DNA of 54,426 bases from Anaerolineae bacterium (GCA_019912965.1 JAIOHM010000172.1:1-54426); one strand, 5' to 3'; positions 8,070-17,901 are shown, counted from the first letter of the stretch. Program-made: numbers and translations. Notes: generated by a model not told the origin, from the sequence alone.

Positions 8070-9830
8070 TTACGAATCGCTACCTGTCCACTGTTCCAAC
8101 ATCGTTTCGTAAGGTACAGTGACGGGTTCTTCTTCGGGGCGTTCTGGCTTAGGCGAACCCGGTGCATCAAGCCATATTTGTGCGTCTTGTGGTTCGTTCA
8201 TGATCGGTGCGCAGGTGGGCATACCGGCACGTTCGAGCCGTGCCATAACTGCATCCATCTGTTCCGCCAACGTATCGAGCGCTTGCTGTGAGGTCACTTC
8301 ACCCGTGATAGCCGATCCGATATTTTCCCACCATAGTGGGGCGAGACGCGGATAATCGGGAACGTTCGGCCCAGAGTCCGTCCACTGATTTTCAATCGGA
8401 GAACGATAGAACTCGACTAAGCCGCCATATTCCGCCGCATGTTCGGTCAAGTAATCGCTGAACACTGTCGAACGACGTACAGGCGTCCCGCCGATGATAA
8501 ACTTTTTCAGGTCAACTGTCTTGGATGTGGCGAACTGTGCCCACAACCAAGCTGCGTCACGGTCAGAAGCTTCGACGCTGGTGAGGATTGTCCAGCTTCC
8601 TGCATCTTGATAACCGATCTTCATCCCTTCGTCCCAGTAACGGCCATGCGGCGTCGGGGCAACGCGCCAGACCAGATCACCGTTCTTGTCAACCATCTCG
8701 CCTGAGTGGAACAATGGGTCAGACAGCCATGTGATGTACTGGAACATCATCTGCGCGCTGTAGCCTTCGGCAGGAATCGTGCCGGACTCGCTCCACGTAA
8801 TGGAAGCAGCCTGAGGCGGGGCATACGCATACAACCAGTCGATGTAAGTTTGCAGTGCATACACTGCTGCTGGCCCATTGACCTCACCGCCGCGGCTTAC
8901 ACTAGCGCCGACTGGGTGGCAGTCCTCAACCCGGATGCCCCACTCGTCCACCGGGATTCCGTTTGGCAAACCAACATCACCTACACCCGCGATGCTCATC
9001 CAGGCGTCAGTGAAGCGCCAACCGAGCGAAACGTCCTTCTTGCCGTAGTCCATATGGCCGTAGACTTTGACGCCGTTGATGTAACCCGGTTCGTCTGTTT
9101 CCGTGCCGCGCACTTCATTGGTGAAGAAGTTGGCGATATCGTCATAGGCTGCCCAGTTTTCCGGTACACCTAGCGGATAACCGTAGATTGCTTCGAACTG
9201 TTCCATAATGAATGGGTCGGTGAACCAATCGTAGCGGAACCAATACAGGTTGGCGAATTGCTGGTCGGGCAGTTGCAGCAGATTGCCGTCATAGTCTTCG
9301 CCAAACTCCAGATTCATCCAGTCAGCCAGGTCGAGATACGGGCTGGTAATAGCCGCACCTTCACCGGCCATATACTCTGTCAGATTAACCGTCTGCCCAT
9401 AGCGCAGGTGTGTCCCGGTCAGGTCGGCGTCGTTAACATAGATGTGATAGATGACCTCGCCGGAGTTCATCTGTGTTTGCAGGCGTTCCACCACATCGCC
9501 TTCACCGATGATGTCGTGGATAACTGTAATGCCACAGATTTCCTGGAAGGCCCGCGTGAGGACTTCCGATTCGTAGACGTGAGTACGGATATTCTCTGCC
9601 GTCGAGCGAATTTCCTTCCCGCGATATGGTTCGCAGGCGTCGATAAACCATTGCATTTCCGTGAGCTGATCTTCCCGGCTGATGGTGCTTGGCTGGAATT
9701 CTTCGTCAATCCAGCGTTCCGCCGCGGCCAACGCTTGTGCTCGCCAGTCATCTTGTGCTGATGAGATACTTACCGAAAATAGACCGACACCTACCAAAGC
9801 CAATAGAAGCAGTAGTTGTAAGCGTTTCAT
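8070..9830 (-). CDS. glpV: Glycerol-type ABC transporter solute-binding protein (GlpV-like)
   Basis: The protein is 586 aa with a signal peptide (residues 1-25, ending SSAQ). Its length, and its place after a DUF2160-type small membrane protein at the end of an S-T-P-Q-U-V order, match the periplasmic glycerol-binding protein GlpV of the rhizobial GlpSTPQUV importer. It is very similar along its whole length to the product at 17898: blocks such as YVNDADLTGTHLR, LPDQQFANLYWFRYDWF, PTPHGRYWDEGMK and GYQDAGSWTI are nearly identical. It should bind glycerol or a related polyol outside the membrane and deliver it to the permeases at 10336 and 11158. A 220-base gap separates it from the rest of the operon, so it may have extra transcription or RNA processing. 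The substrate is inferred from gene order. Confidence 0.8.
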   Translation of the reverse strand: MKRLQLLLLLALVGVGLFSVSISSAQDDWRAQALAAAERWIDEEFQPSTISREDQLTEMQWFIDACEPYRGKEIRSTAENIRTHVYESEVLTRAFQEICGITVIHDIIGEGDVVERLQTQMNSGEVIYHIYVNDADLTGTHLRYGQTVNLTEYMAGEGAAITSPYLDLADWMNLEFGEDYDGNLLQLPDQQFANLYWFRYDWFTDPFIMEQFEAIYGYPLGVPENWAAYDDIANFFTNEVRGTETDEPGYINGVKVYGHMDYGKKDVSLGWRFTDAWMSIAGVGDVGLPNGIPVDEWGIRVEDCHPVGASVSRGGEVNGPAAVYALQTYIDWLYAYAPPQAASITWSESGTIPAEGYSAQMMFQYITWLSDPLFHSGEMVDKNGDLVWRVAPTPHGRYWDEGMKIGYQDAGSWTILTSVEASDRDAAWLWAQFATSKTVDLKKFIIGGTPVRRSTVFSDYLTEHAAEYGGLVEFYRSPIENQWTDSGPNVPDYPRLAPLWWENIGSAITGEVTSQQALDTLAEQMDAVMARLERAGMPTCAPIMNEPQDAQIWLDAPGSPKPERPEEEPVTVPYETMLEQWTGSDS

Positions 9831-9996
9831 GCTTTAAACTCCTAAACACTAAACATATCTTGTGTACAGATCAAAGTACCCGCTAATGTCATCTGGTATT
9901 CGTAATAAGCTGCCTCCTTTACTCAGTTGATGCTCAAATCCTTTACCTCTATCGCTGCCAGCAAAGACCTCATGTTATACTTGCTTTGTGGTGTGA

Positions 9997-10027
9997 GGGG
10001 TGGACAGTTCGCGCTGGATACCACCCT
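9997..10027 (-). other. Stem-loop between glpU and glpV
   Basis: GGGTGG (9998-10003) pairs with CCACCC (10021-10026) around a 17-base loop in the 220-base gap 9831-10050. Such a hairpin could attenuate read-through or protect the upstream transcript so that the binding protein is made in a different amount. There is no strong T run. Nothing else is recognisable in the gap. Confidence 0.3.
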
Positions 10028-10050
10028 TCGCATCGTGCCGATTCAGGTTT

Positions 10051-10332
10051 CTAACCCCACCGAACCATAATAACAATCAGTACCGCCGCAACGGGTAAAG
10101 CATATTCAACGTTCGTGTCTGGCAGGAATGCCATCCAGAAGACGAACGTACTCAAAAATATCACGACGCTCAGGAATAGTCGTTCACCCCGTGCAAAGCC
10201 GATAGGCAAAAAGCCCTTCCGCCGAATACTGGGGGTGCGAATGTCCCATATCACCATCACTGTCAGCGTCGCAATTACGGCAATAAAAAGCACAATTGTT
10301 GTCGGTGTCCACTGCATCCATAACAAGTCCAT
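10051..10332 (-). CDS. glpU: Small integral membrane protein of glycerol ABC transporter (DUF2160, GlpU-like)
   Basis: The protein is 93 aa with three predicted membrane segments (about residues 10-28, 50-67 and 75-90), and a charged loop with IRRKGFLP and ARGERLF between the first two. This size and topology match the DUF2160 proteins encoded between the permease and binding-protein genes of rhizobial-type glycerol transporters. Its role in those systems is not settled. It starts 3 bases after the glpQ stop, so the genes are coupled. Its presence is the strongest indicator that this is a glycerol-type rather than a generic sugar importer. Confidence 0.75.
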   Translation of the reverse strand: MDLLWMQWTPTTIVLFIAVIATLTVMVIWDIRTPSIRRKGFLPIGFARGERLFLSVVIFLSTFVFWMAFLPDTNVEYALPVAAVLIVIMVRWG

Positions 10333-10335
10333 CGC

Positions 10336-11148
10336 CTATACTCTCCCTAGCGCAAAGCCTTTGGCCAGATAATTGCGGACAAAGTAGATCAGGATCACAC
10401 CGGGGATAATCATCAAAACACCTGCCGCTGCGATCACTCCCCAATCCCAACCTTCCGCGCCCAAGCTGCGAGAGAGCGTTACCGCGATAGGCTTAGAGTT
10501 GACACCTGTCAGGGTGCGCGCCATGAGCAGTTCGACCCACGAGAATAAAAATGAGAAAAATGCCGCAACACCAATGCCGGGGCCGATCAAAGGCAGGAAG
10601 ATCTTACGAAAGAAGCCGAAAAATGAGTAACCATCGATATAGGCTGTCTCGTCAATCGCCCGCGGAATTCCGGACATGAAGCCTTCCAAAATCCAGATTG
10701 CGAGCGGGATACTGAACACAGTATGCGCAAGCGCGACAGCCAACGGCGTATCAAACAGATTGATGGCCGAATACAGTTGAAAGTATGGCAGCAGAAAAAC
10801 CGCTTCTGGAGCCATACGATTGGTCAGCAGCCAGAAGAATAGGTGGTTATCGCCTGTAAAGCTGAAACGTGAGAATGCATATGCCGCCGGAACGGATACA
10901 ACCAATGTGATAGCGGTGTTCAACAGTACGTAAGCCAGTGAATTACCAAAGCTTTCACGCCATAGCGGCTGAGACAGAATTTCGCCATAGTTCGGCAGTG
11001 TGAACTGCTGTGGAAAAATCGTGCGTTCTGTCAGAATTTCCGCGTTGGTCTTGAACGACATCGACAGCATCCACAGCACAGGCGCAAATAAGAATAAGAA
11101 GTAGCCGACCAGCCCTGCATATGACCATAAACGACGACGTGATTTCAT
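10336..11148 (-). CDS. glpQ: Glycerol-type ABC transporter permease (GlpQ-like, MalG family)
   Basis: The protein is 270 aa with about six membrane segments, a normal size for MalG-type inner-membrane permeases. The EAA loop that docks on the ATPase is visible at about residues 165-190 (DETAYIDGYSFFGFFRKIFLPLIGPG). It should form the translocation channel with the 11158 product. It is spaced 9 bases from glpP and 3 bases from glpU on the minus strand. Family membership is secure; the substrate follows from the operon. Confidence 0.85.
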   Translation of the reverse strand: MKSRRRLWSYAGLVGYFLFLFAPVLWMLSMSFKTNAEILTERTIFPQQFTLPNYGEILSQPLWRESFGNSLAYVLLNTAITLVVSVPAAYAFSRFSFTGDNHLFFWLLTNRMAPEAVFLLPYFQLYSAINLFDTPLAVALAHTVFSIPLAIWILEGFMSGIPRAIDETAYIDGYSFFGFFRKIFLPLIGPGIGVAAFFSFLFSWVELLMARTLTGVNSKPIAVTLSRSLGAEGWDWGVIAAAGVLMIIPGVILIYFVRNYLAKGFALGRV

Positions 11149-11157
11149 AACTACACC

Positions 11158-12045
11158 TTATTCTGCCTGCTTAGGCGCTGCATTCGACCCCGTACCGATA
11201 TGGGTCAGCACAAGGAAAAATACATATGAGATCATGAGAATGACTAAGAAGTAAACCAGTGATAGTGCTGCTGCATAACCAAACTCGAAACCGCCGACGG
11301 CCTTGCGTACTAACACATCGCTGAGGAACGTTGTCGCTGTACCGGGGCCGCCGCCTGTCAGCATGAACACCTCACTGTAAATGCGGAACGAGTCCATAAA
11401 GCGCAGCAGGATAGCGATAGTGAGCACACTCCTTAAGCGTGGCAGTGTGACGTAAAGAAACGTGCGCCAGCGTGATGCGCCATCAATCTCGGCAGCTTGA
11501 TAGTAGGCATCAGGGATAGCGTTCAATCCTGCGTAACATAGCAGTATCACTAATGGCGTCCAATGCCACACATCCATAACCACTACCGTCCAATAGGCAT
11601 CCACGGGGTTTAGTGCCACATCGTATTGGTAGCCCAGCGCATTGAAGAACAGTGGCACGAGTCCCAGATCTGACCGTGTAAACACACGCCAGATGATACC
11701 CACCACATTCCAGGGGATGAGCAGGGGCAGGCCGAGCGCGATCAACGATAGGGTTGCCACCCAACTGCGCTTGGGTAGGGCGGTAGCAATGAGCACACCG
11801 AGCGGGATTTCGATGAGTAGTATCAGGAATGAAAATCCCACTTGGCGCACGAATGCCCCCCGAAACAGTGGATCTTGCAGTACGATTTGGTAGTTCTCCA
11901 GACCCAACCAGATCGGTTTGAGACCCGGTAGAATGTCCTGCACCGAATAGTTGATGATGGTGATGAATGGTATGAAAGCGTTGATAGCTACCACGAGCAG
12001 CGCGGGCAGCACAAACAGCCATGCCCGGTTGTTGCGACTATTCAT
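11158..12045 (-). CDS. glpP: Glycerol-type ABC transporter permease (GlpP-like, MalF family)
   Basis: The protein is 295 aa with six predicted membrane segments and the EAA loop at about residues 190-215 (YYQAAEIDGASRWRTFLYVTLPRLRS). The N-terminal helix LFVLPALLVVAINAFIPF and the downstream GLENY segment are typical of binding-protein-dependent sugar/polyol permeases. It pairs with GlpQ as a heterodimeric channel. The start overlaps the glpT stop by four bases, indicating translational coupling. Confidence 0.85.
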   Translation of the reverse strand: MNSRNNRAWLFVLPALLVVAINAFIPFITIINYSVQDILPGLKPIWLGLENYQIVLQDPLFRGAFVRQVGFSFLILLIEIPLGVLIATALPKRSWVATLSLIALGLPLLIPWNVVGIIWRVFTRSDLGLVPLFFNALGYQYDVALNPVDAYWTVVVMDVWHWTPLVILLCYAGLNAIPDAYYQAAEIDGASRWRTFLYVTLPRLRSVLTIAILLRFMDSFRIYSEVFMLTGGGPGTATTFLSDVLVRKAVGGFEFGYAAALSLVYFLVILMISYVFFLVLTHIGTGSNAAPKQAE

Positions 12046-13142
12046 GATGCACCATTCTCCTCAACCTGTGTGGGTAGGGCAACCGCCTGATCATCAGCGT
12101 AGAGCATTGTCCATTGGTTTGGAAAACCTGCCCAGACAGTGTCCCCTGTTTGAAGGGTTGATGTGTCGGGCACACGCGCCTTGAAATGCAAATTGCCGCC
12201 GCTGAGGTCAAGGATTTTTGATGGGCCAGTAAGGTGAACTGCATCGATCTTGCATCGCAGCGTGTTTGGGCTTTGTGTTGGGAGCACTTCGACGAATTCC
12301 GGGCGAATGCCGATCTTCAAAGGGTAGCCTGCTAATTTGTTAGCGATGGCATCGGGTATAGGCAGAACATAAGCTTCTGCTCGAACAAGATTGCCTTCTA
12401 AAACCGCGTCGAAAATATTCATGCCGGGACTGCCAATAAAATAGCCGACGAATGGTGCTTTTGGACGATCGTGCAGTCCTTTAGGGCTACCTGTTTGCAG
12501 TGCCAGTCCCATATTCATTACCGTCACCTCATCGGCAAAGGTCAATGCTTCGTGCTGATCATGTGTGACGTAAATCATGGTGATTTCGAAGCGCTGCTGC
12601 ATCTGCTTGAGCTTGCGCCGTAAATGCCATTTTTGCTGGGGGTTGATTACCGTGAGGGGTTCATCCAGCAGCACAGCCGCCAGATCATCACGCACCACAC
12701 CGCGCCCCAAAGAGATTAACTGTTTCTCAGCCGCGCTGAGTGCGGCAGCACTGAGTTTAAGCTTGTCGGATAGTTCCAGCAGTTCCGCGATTTCGTGAAC
12801 CCGTTTGCGAACATCTGCCTCCGGGACTGTGCGATTTCGCAGCGGGAAGGCGAGGTTGTCGTAGATGCTCAGTGTTTCATAGACCACCGGGAACTGAAAC
12901 ACCTGCGCGATGTTGCGCTCTTTGGGTGTCAGGTGGTTGATCTCTTTACCGTCGAGTAGAATGTGTCCTTTAGTGGGTCGCTCCAGACCAGAAATAATTT
13001 TCAGCAGGGTTGTCTTGCCGCAGCCAGAAGGCCCCAGCAGTGCACTATTCGCACCATGTTCCCAGCGCAGATTGATATTCTGTACAGCGTACACATCAGG
13101 GACATAGGCGTGGGCAATATCTACCAGTTCAATCGTTGCCAT
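12042..13142 (-). CDS. glpT: Glycerol-type ABC transporter ATPase (GlpT-like)
   Basis: The protein is 366 aa, with an ABC domain followed by a C-terminal regulatory domain as in MalK/UgpC proteins. Walker A is GPSGCGKTT (residues 37-45), Walker B is in LAAVLLDEPL, and the switch histidine is in VTHDQHEAL (about residue 193). The signature motif is degenerate: LSAAEKQ near residue 134 instead of LSGGQ. Combined with GlpS, which has a good signature but no switch histidine, this gives one canonical and one degenerate ATP site. It drives uptake with GlpS as a cytoplasmic heterodimer. The gene lies 2 bases downstream of glpS. Confidence 0.85.
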   Translation of the reverse strand: MATIELVDIAHAYVPDVYAVQNINLRWEHGANSALLGPSGCGKTTLLKIISGLERPTKGHILLDGKEINHLTPKERNIAQVFQFPVVYETLSIYDNLAFPLRNRTVPEADVRKRVHEIAELLELSDKLKLSAAALSAAEKQLISLGRGVVRDDLAAVLLDEPLTVINPQQKWHLRRKLKQMQQRFEITMIYVTHDQHEALTFADEVTVMNMGLALQTGSPKGLHDRPKAPFVGYFIGSPGMNIFDAVLEGNLVRAEAYVLPIPDAIANKLAGYPLKIGIRPEFVEVLPTQSPNTLRCKIDAVHLTGPSKILDLSGGNLHFKARVPDTSTLQTGDTVWAGFPNQWTMLYADDQAVALPTQVEENGAS

Positions 13143-13144
13143 CG

Positions 13145-14239
13145 TTAACGTGTCTCCGCCGCGCCGCTGATGATGTGTCCAGTGTTGATGTCGAATACAT
13201 GAATTTGACGTGGGTTGAAGGATGCCAGCACACGCTGATCGAGATCAAAATGTCGAAACTCTTGTGATAGGGCGATAAATTTGATGTTGTGATGTGACAG
13301 ATGCATGGTGATATCTGATCCAACAACCTCGGCTAACTCCACTTTTGCATCAATGGTGATACCGTTTGAGGGAATGTTGCCTTCGCTTTTGACAGTGATA
13401 TGATGAGCACGAATACCAAGCATATAATTCCCCGGCGTCAAATCCACCACCATCGCGGCTAATGGAATGCGAAAATTGGGTGTCACTATCGCCTCACCGT
13501 CGTGCACATCGCAGCGTAAAAAGTTCATCGGTGGGTCGCTGAAATACTCGCCGGATTTGATGTGGTTGGGCTGCTTATAAACGCTTTCCATCGGGCCGTA
13601 TTGGATGATTTTACCGTCGTGTAAGATGCCAACCTGCGAGGCCATCATCAGGGCGTCGATGGGTTCGGGTGTGGCATAGACGAATATGGTGTTACGTTCT
13701 GTCGCCAGATGCTTGAGTTCAACGCGCAAATCTTCGCGCAGCTTGTAGTCCAGATTCCCCAGCGGTTCATCGAGCAGTATCAGCCGTGCATCTTTAATCA
13801 GTGCCCGCGCAATAGCGACGCGCTGCTGCTGACCACCGCTCAATTCTTGTGGCAGACGCGGCAGCAGATCAGCAATCCGCAGTTGTTCAGAGACTGCACG
13901 CACACGCTGGTCGATCTCCTGTTTGGGATGTCCGCTTACCCTCAGTGGTGAAGCAATATTTTCGTACACAGTTAAGGAGGGATAGTTGATGAATTGCTGG
14001 TAGACCATTGCTACGTTGCGGTTGCGAACATGAACTTTGGTTACATCGCGTTCATCGACTAAAACAACGCCCTTTTCAGGCTTCTCTAATCCCGCCATTA
14101 TGCGCAAGAGTGTCGTTTTGCCGGTGCCTGTTGGTGCGACAACAGCCACGAACGAGCCGTCTTCAATAGCGAAATCCAGATTATTTAAAGTTTTATAGCC
14201 GTCTGTTGTTTTAAAAATATTCTTTAAGGCTATTCCCAT
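13145..14239 (-). CDS. glpS: Glycerol-type ABC transporter ATPase (GlpS-like)
   Basis: The protein is 364 aa, an ABC domain plus a C-terminal MalK-like domain. Walker A reads APTGTGKTT (residues 35-43, first Gly replaced by Ala), the signature LSGGQQQR is intact (residues 133-140), and Walker B lies in LILLDEPLGNLD. The position of the switch histidine reads VYATPEPIDAL, so the histidine is missing. It is first of the S-T-P-Q-U-V set and starts 27 bases after a stand-alone response regulator, which suggests co-transcription with the sensory genes. Confidence 0.85.
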   Translation of the reverse strand: MGIALKNIFKTTDGYKTLNNLDFAIEDGSFVAVVAPTGTGKTTLLRIMAGLEKPEKGVVLVDERDVTKVHVRNRNVAMVYQQFINYPSLTVYENIASPLRVSGHPKQEIDQRVRAVSEQLRIADLLPRLPQELSGGQQQRVAIARALIKDARLILLDEPLGNLDYKLREDLRVELKHLATERNTIFVYATPEPIDALMMASQVGILHDGKIIQYGPMESVYKQPNHIKSGEYFSDPPMNFLRCDVHDGEAIVTPNFRIPLAAMVVDLTPGNYMLGIRAHHITVKSEGNIPSNGITIDAKVELAEVVGSDITMHLSHHNIKFIALSQEFRHFDLDQRVLASFNPRQIHVFDINTGHIISGAAETR

Positions 14240-14266
14240 CGGTGCATCTTTCTTTTGTGAGCCGTC

Positions 14267-14662
14267 CTACCAGATATTCGCCCCCGCGATAATGTCCGCG
14301 ATCTGTTTTGGGAACTGCTGGAAGTTGATGGGCTTGCTGATGAAACTGGAAAAGCCACGCCCTTTTGCCTGTGGCACGACTTTCGAGCGGTCAATCACGG
14401 ACATAGCGATGATCGGGACATGATCGAATTCGGACTCTGTGCGGATGGCGGAAAAAATATCGTAGCCCGTGACACCGCTTGGTAACATCAGGTCAAGGAT
14501 AATCAAATCCACAGGGAGAAAGCTTTTCAGGTGTGGCATGACATCGTGGCCGGAGCGATGTGTGGCGATGAGCGCACCATGAGCTTCAAGCAGTGTTTTG
14601 GTAATGGTTAAGTTGCCGATGTTATCCTCGACAACGAAGATGCATTTCCCTTGCAAGTCCAT
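14267..14662 (-). CDS. Stand-alone response regulator receiver domain
   Basis: The protein is 131 aa, just one CheY-like receiver. The acidic pair is E12-D13, the phospho-acceptor is D57 in LIILDLMLPSG, and the conserved lysine is in FISKPINF. There is no output domain, so it probably works by protein contact or phosphotransfer, presumably with the hybrid-less kinase at 15269. The next gene downstream is glpS (27 bases). It is distantly similar to the regulator at 14838, both sharing a KPxNFxxFP motif near the end. Confidence 0.8.
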   Translation of the reverse strand: MDLQGKCIFVVEDNIGNLTITKTLLEAHGALIATHRSGHDVMPHLKSFLPVDLIILDLMLPSGVTGYDIFSAIRTESEFDHVPIIAMSVIDRSKVVPQAKGRGFSSFISKPINFQQFPKQIADIIAGANIW

Positions 14663-14837
14663 CCGCTCAGCTTTCCTGATCCCGTTATTGTTGAGATTAT
14701 AGATATCGGATGGTGGCGCGGTAAGCTGTCTTTAGGGAGGGTTCTTTAGAGCAGGTGGCCTGTACTAAAAGATAGGGTCTGTAGAAGGCCATAGAGCGAG
14801 AACGAAGTTCCAGTAGCCCCTATCCATAATGAAATGG
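14663..14837 (-). promoter_or_regulatory. Gap between two response regulators, with TAGGGTCT motif
   Basis: This 175-base gap is the largest break between the sensory genes and the transporter genes, so an internal promoter is possible. It holds TAGGGTCTGTAGAAG at 14773-14787, which resembles TAGGGTCTAC at 19897 and, inverted, at 19797 in the promoter region of the upstream binding-protein gene. No clear -35/-10 pair stands out. Confidence 0.3.
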
Positions 14838-15248
14838 CTAGCGATTCACCGTCCATACACGCTCACTGGATAAAATCCGCTCGAATGTATCTGGAAAGGT
14901 GTGGAAGTTCAGTGGTTTGGCCAATACCCCGTCAAAACCCGCTTCTTTCAGACGATTGATTTCCTCATTCATGACGCTCGCGGTCAGAGCAATCACTATT
15001 ACCTCAGCAAAGCGTGGGTGGCCGCGCAGCATCTCCAGCATTCGAAAGCCGTCGTGTGGCATAACATGAATATCCAGCAAAACGATGTTAGGCTCACTCT
15101 CCAGCGCTTCGACTCGTTCCAAAAAATTGGTACTGTTCTCAAAGATGGTCAACTGTACGGCCTTGTCCAGGCGGCTGACCAACAAGCTCATCACTTTGCG
15201 ACTTCCGGGATCATCCTCGACGTAGAGCAGATTTCTTTTTCTCATCAT
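14838..15248 (-). CDS. Stand-alone response regulator receiver domain
   Basis: Two ATGs (15248, 15245) begin the protein; AGGAACGAG lies just upstream. About 136 aa form a single CheY-like receiver: E11-D12-D13 acidic patch, phospho-acceptor D59 in IVLLDIHVMPHDG, and lysine in VLAKPLNF. There is no DNA-binding domain. The restored stop of the sensor kinase lies about 20 bases upstream, so kinase and regulator are co-transcribed. It probably receives phosphate from that kinase. Confidence 0.8.
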   Translation of the reverse strand: MMRKRNLLYVEDDPGSRKVMSLLVSRLDKAVQLTIFENSTNFLERVEALESEPNIVLLDIHVMPHDGFRMLEMLRGHPRFAEVIVIALTASVMNEEINRLKEAGFDGVLAKPLNFHTFPDTFERILSSERVWTVNR

Positions 15249-15268
15249 GAGGCTCGTTCCTGCAAACA

Positions 15269-17901
15269 CTAATTTGAAAGATTGAGATTAGGTAGACAGA
15301 CCGGCAGCGAGACGAAAAACGTTGTGCCGCAGCCGATCTCACTTTCGTACCACAAGCGCCCGCCATGCGCTTCCGCCAGCACTTTTGAGATGGGCTTCCC
15401 AGCCCCGTCCCACCGCCTGTTCGCAAGCCTGTTTCCGTCTGCTGGAACGACCCGAAAACTAGTTCTTTGTCGTCCTGCGAAATCCCCGGCCCAGTATCGC
15501 GTATGGCGATTAAGATATGGTCATCTTGTGATCTGGCCTCGAAGGAGATATGCCCTTCAGACGTGAATTTGCAGGCGTTTGATGTAATGTTCAACAGGAT
15601 TTGTAGGATACGTTGACTATCGGCGCGTATGGTTGGCAAGCGCTCTTCAATGTTGGTTAGCAGTTTGACGGGTTTATCCCCAATCAGGCTGTGCGCAGTA
15701 GAAATAGCCGAATTGAGCAGGCTGTGAGGGTCTATGCCGTCCTCAATGTACAGCACCAGTGAACCGGATTCGATCTTTGACATGTCCAAAACGTCGTTGA
15801 TGAGGTTCAGTAAGTGTTGGCTGGCGACGATGACTTCTTGTAAGGTATCGGATTGCTGTTGGTTGACCGGACCCATCATGCCGTGTCGCACGAACTCGGT
15901 GAAATTGATGATCGAGTTGAGCGGAGTCCTCAATTCGTGAGATACACTGGCCAAGAAAGCAGATTTGGCTTGATTGGCTTGCTCTGCCTGCTCTCTTGCC
16001 AACCGTAGTTCTTCAAAGATCTGCGCGTTGCGAACAGCGATAGCGGTCTGTTTAGCCAGAATCTCCAGCGCAGCAATTTCTTCCTCGCCAAAGCTGTGCG
16101 GTTGCCTGGACTGTACATCAAAAACGCCGAGGAATCGTTCGCCAAGCATCATCGGAATGGCTAATTCTGATCTGGTCTCGGATAACTCATCAACGAACAT
16201 ATAGTGTTCAGATTTGCTCACATCATTGACTACAATAGAACGATGACTGCTGGCGGCCTGAGCGATGATGCTGCGGCGGCTGTGCATTGGGATCCGAAAC
16301 ACAGTCGTATTGGCGAATGGTTTTCCGACGCTGTCGATGCTGGCAGAAAGGATAAGGTTCTCGCGGGATTCGTCCGGTAGCAGCACAGCCACTGCGTAGA
16401 GTTGGTATGTATTGGCAGTCAGTTTGACAACTTCTGGCAGTAGATTTTCGAGTTCGAGAACTGTCGTGATCTCGCGGGAAACATCAATTGCTGCTTTGAG
16501 ATCGCGAGTGCGCGCCCCGACTCTTTCTTCCAGCGATCCGATCAATTCCTCGACCCGCGCTGCCATCGTATTAAAAGCGCTGGCAAGCTGTCCAAGCTCG
16601 TCATTTCGGGGTAAGGTTACACGACTGGAGAATTCACCTTTCTCGATTTCCTTTGCACCACCCATCAGGACTTGCAGTGAACGGCTCACCAATACTTGAA
16701 TACTGAGATATACAATCACACTGCCGATAAGGACGATCAGCGCTGCCATAAGGAATATCTGGCTCTGTAGCTGGTTAATGAGCGCTTGCACTTCTGATTG
16801 GGGGCTGAACACCAGTGCTCGTAAATCGTAGATTGCTGGGCCAGTAGGCTGACCCGCGAAATAGTAGTGATTATCATCTAGCGATATTGTTTGGTCAGTG
16901 GTGTTGAGATACGGTTGTGCATTGCTCATTAAGCTGGTGATCAGAATGTTGTCGCCGCGTGCGAACCCCAGATCCAGACCGAGTCGACTACGGAAACTGG
17001 CAATTGTCTCGGCATCAAGACGCTGTTCAAGCACCAGAATACCCGTTGGAATGAGGGTATCTTCCCATGTTTCAGGGTGGGGCAGTGTGACGCTGATAGG
17101 ATACATCGTCCGCAGAATTGGAATCTTACCATCAAAGGCGACGTGCGAAACGGGTGCGTCCAGACGATAATCGGTTTGGGAGAGGCTTTCCACCTCAGGT
17201 CTATCCACCTGCCGGAGTTGCAGGTCGGAGTAAAACGCCTGTGGCTCTAATGAATACACCGAGCTAATGTCAAAGTAGTCTGCACTGGGTGTTTGAAAGT
17301 CGTCAATGCTGACCTGATAATATAGCGCTTGGGTGTCGCTGCCTTTTTCAACAAATCGCCTCATAACAATCTCATCGTGGTCGATCCAGATTGCCAGTGT
17401 TGGGTTAGCATCAGGCACAATATTGAAGGGCGAAATCAGATAAAAGCCTATACCATCCAGATCATTGGTCTGCAAGTTGACCTGCAATTGGGTAAGCAGG
17501 CTGAGGTTGGCTTGAAGGGCGAAAGTTTGGCCGAATTCGTTGATCGGCTGTGGTGTATCCGCGATGCTGTATGGGTTTAGATAATTGCCGGGGTCGGCGT
17601 AATACAGGCCAAACAGCGCAGTTTGGGCGATTTCCTGTGTCACACGATCACTGCGTTCCATGCTCTGCGCGATGAGCGAAGCATTGTCGATCATTTCGTT
17701 GACCATGTTAGCCAAAATGCCCGACATACGTTGCAGTTCTGCCGTCTTGATGCTGGTGAGATTGTTTCTGTTGGATACGCTGATGAGCATCGCCAACCCA
17801 ATGGTCAACAGGATAAACACTGCCCCCACGGGCAACAGAATTTTCGTCCCAATACCGAAACTGCGTATATGTATTTGGTTGATTTGCACTTTTGCAGTCA
17901 T
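15269..17901 (-). CDS. Membrane sensor histidine kinase (dCache-like, HAMP, GAF, HisKA, HATPase) with apparent frameshift
   Basis: The start at 17901 overlaps the binding-protein stop (ATGA). A membrane helix (about 19-40) precedes a roughly 370-residue extracytoplasmic domain, a second helix (about 410-432), HAMP, a GAF domain (about 500-640), HisKA with H655 in SVSHELRTPLNS, and HATPase with NITSNACKF and DTGPGIS. The frame breaks in the G2 box at about 15398: as read, GGGTGLG continues into a nonsense tail ending at 15211. Adding one base to the GGG run restores GLGKPISKVLAEAHGG and a normal end at 15269-15271. This is either a real recent mutation or a sequence/assembly error. The coupled binding protein suggests ligand sensing through it. 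Confidence 0.8.

Noticed and set aside
7897..8112. 71-codon open frame between the SH3 gene and glpV
   Set aside because: It spans the hairpin at 8005-8042 and runs into the 3' end of glpV antisense, so it is unlikely to be a gene.
8706..9173. 155-codon open frame on the plus strand inside glpV
   Set aside because: It is antisense to a confidently assigned gene, with no family-like features; many such frames arise from the codon bias of the true strand.
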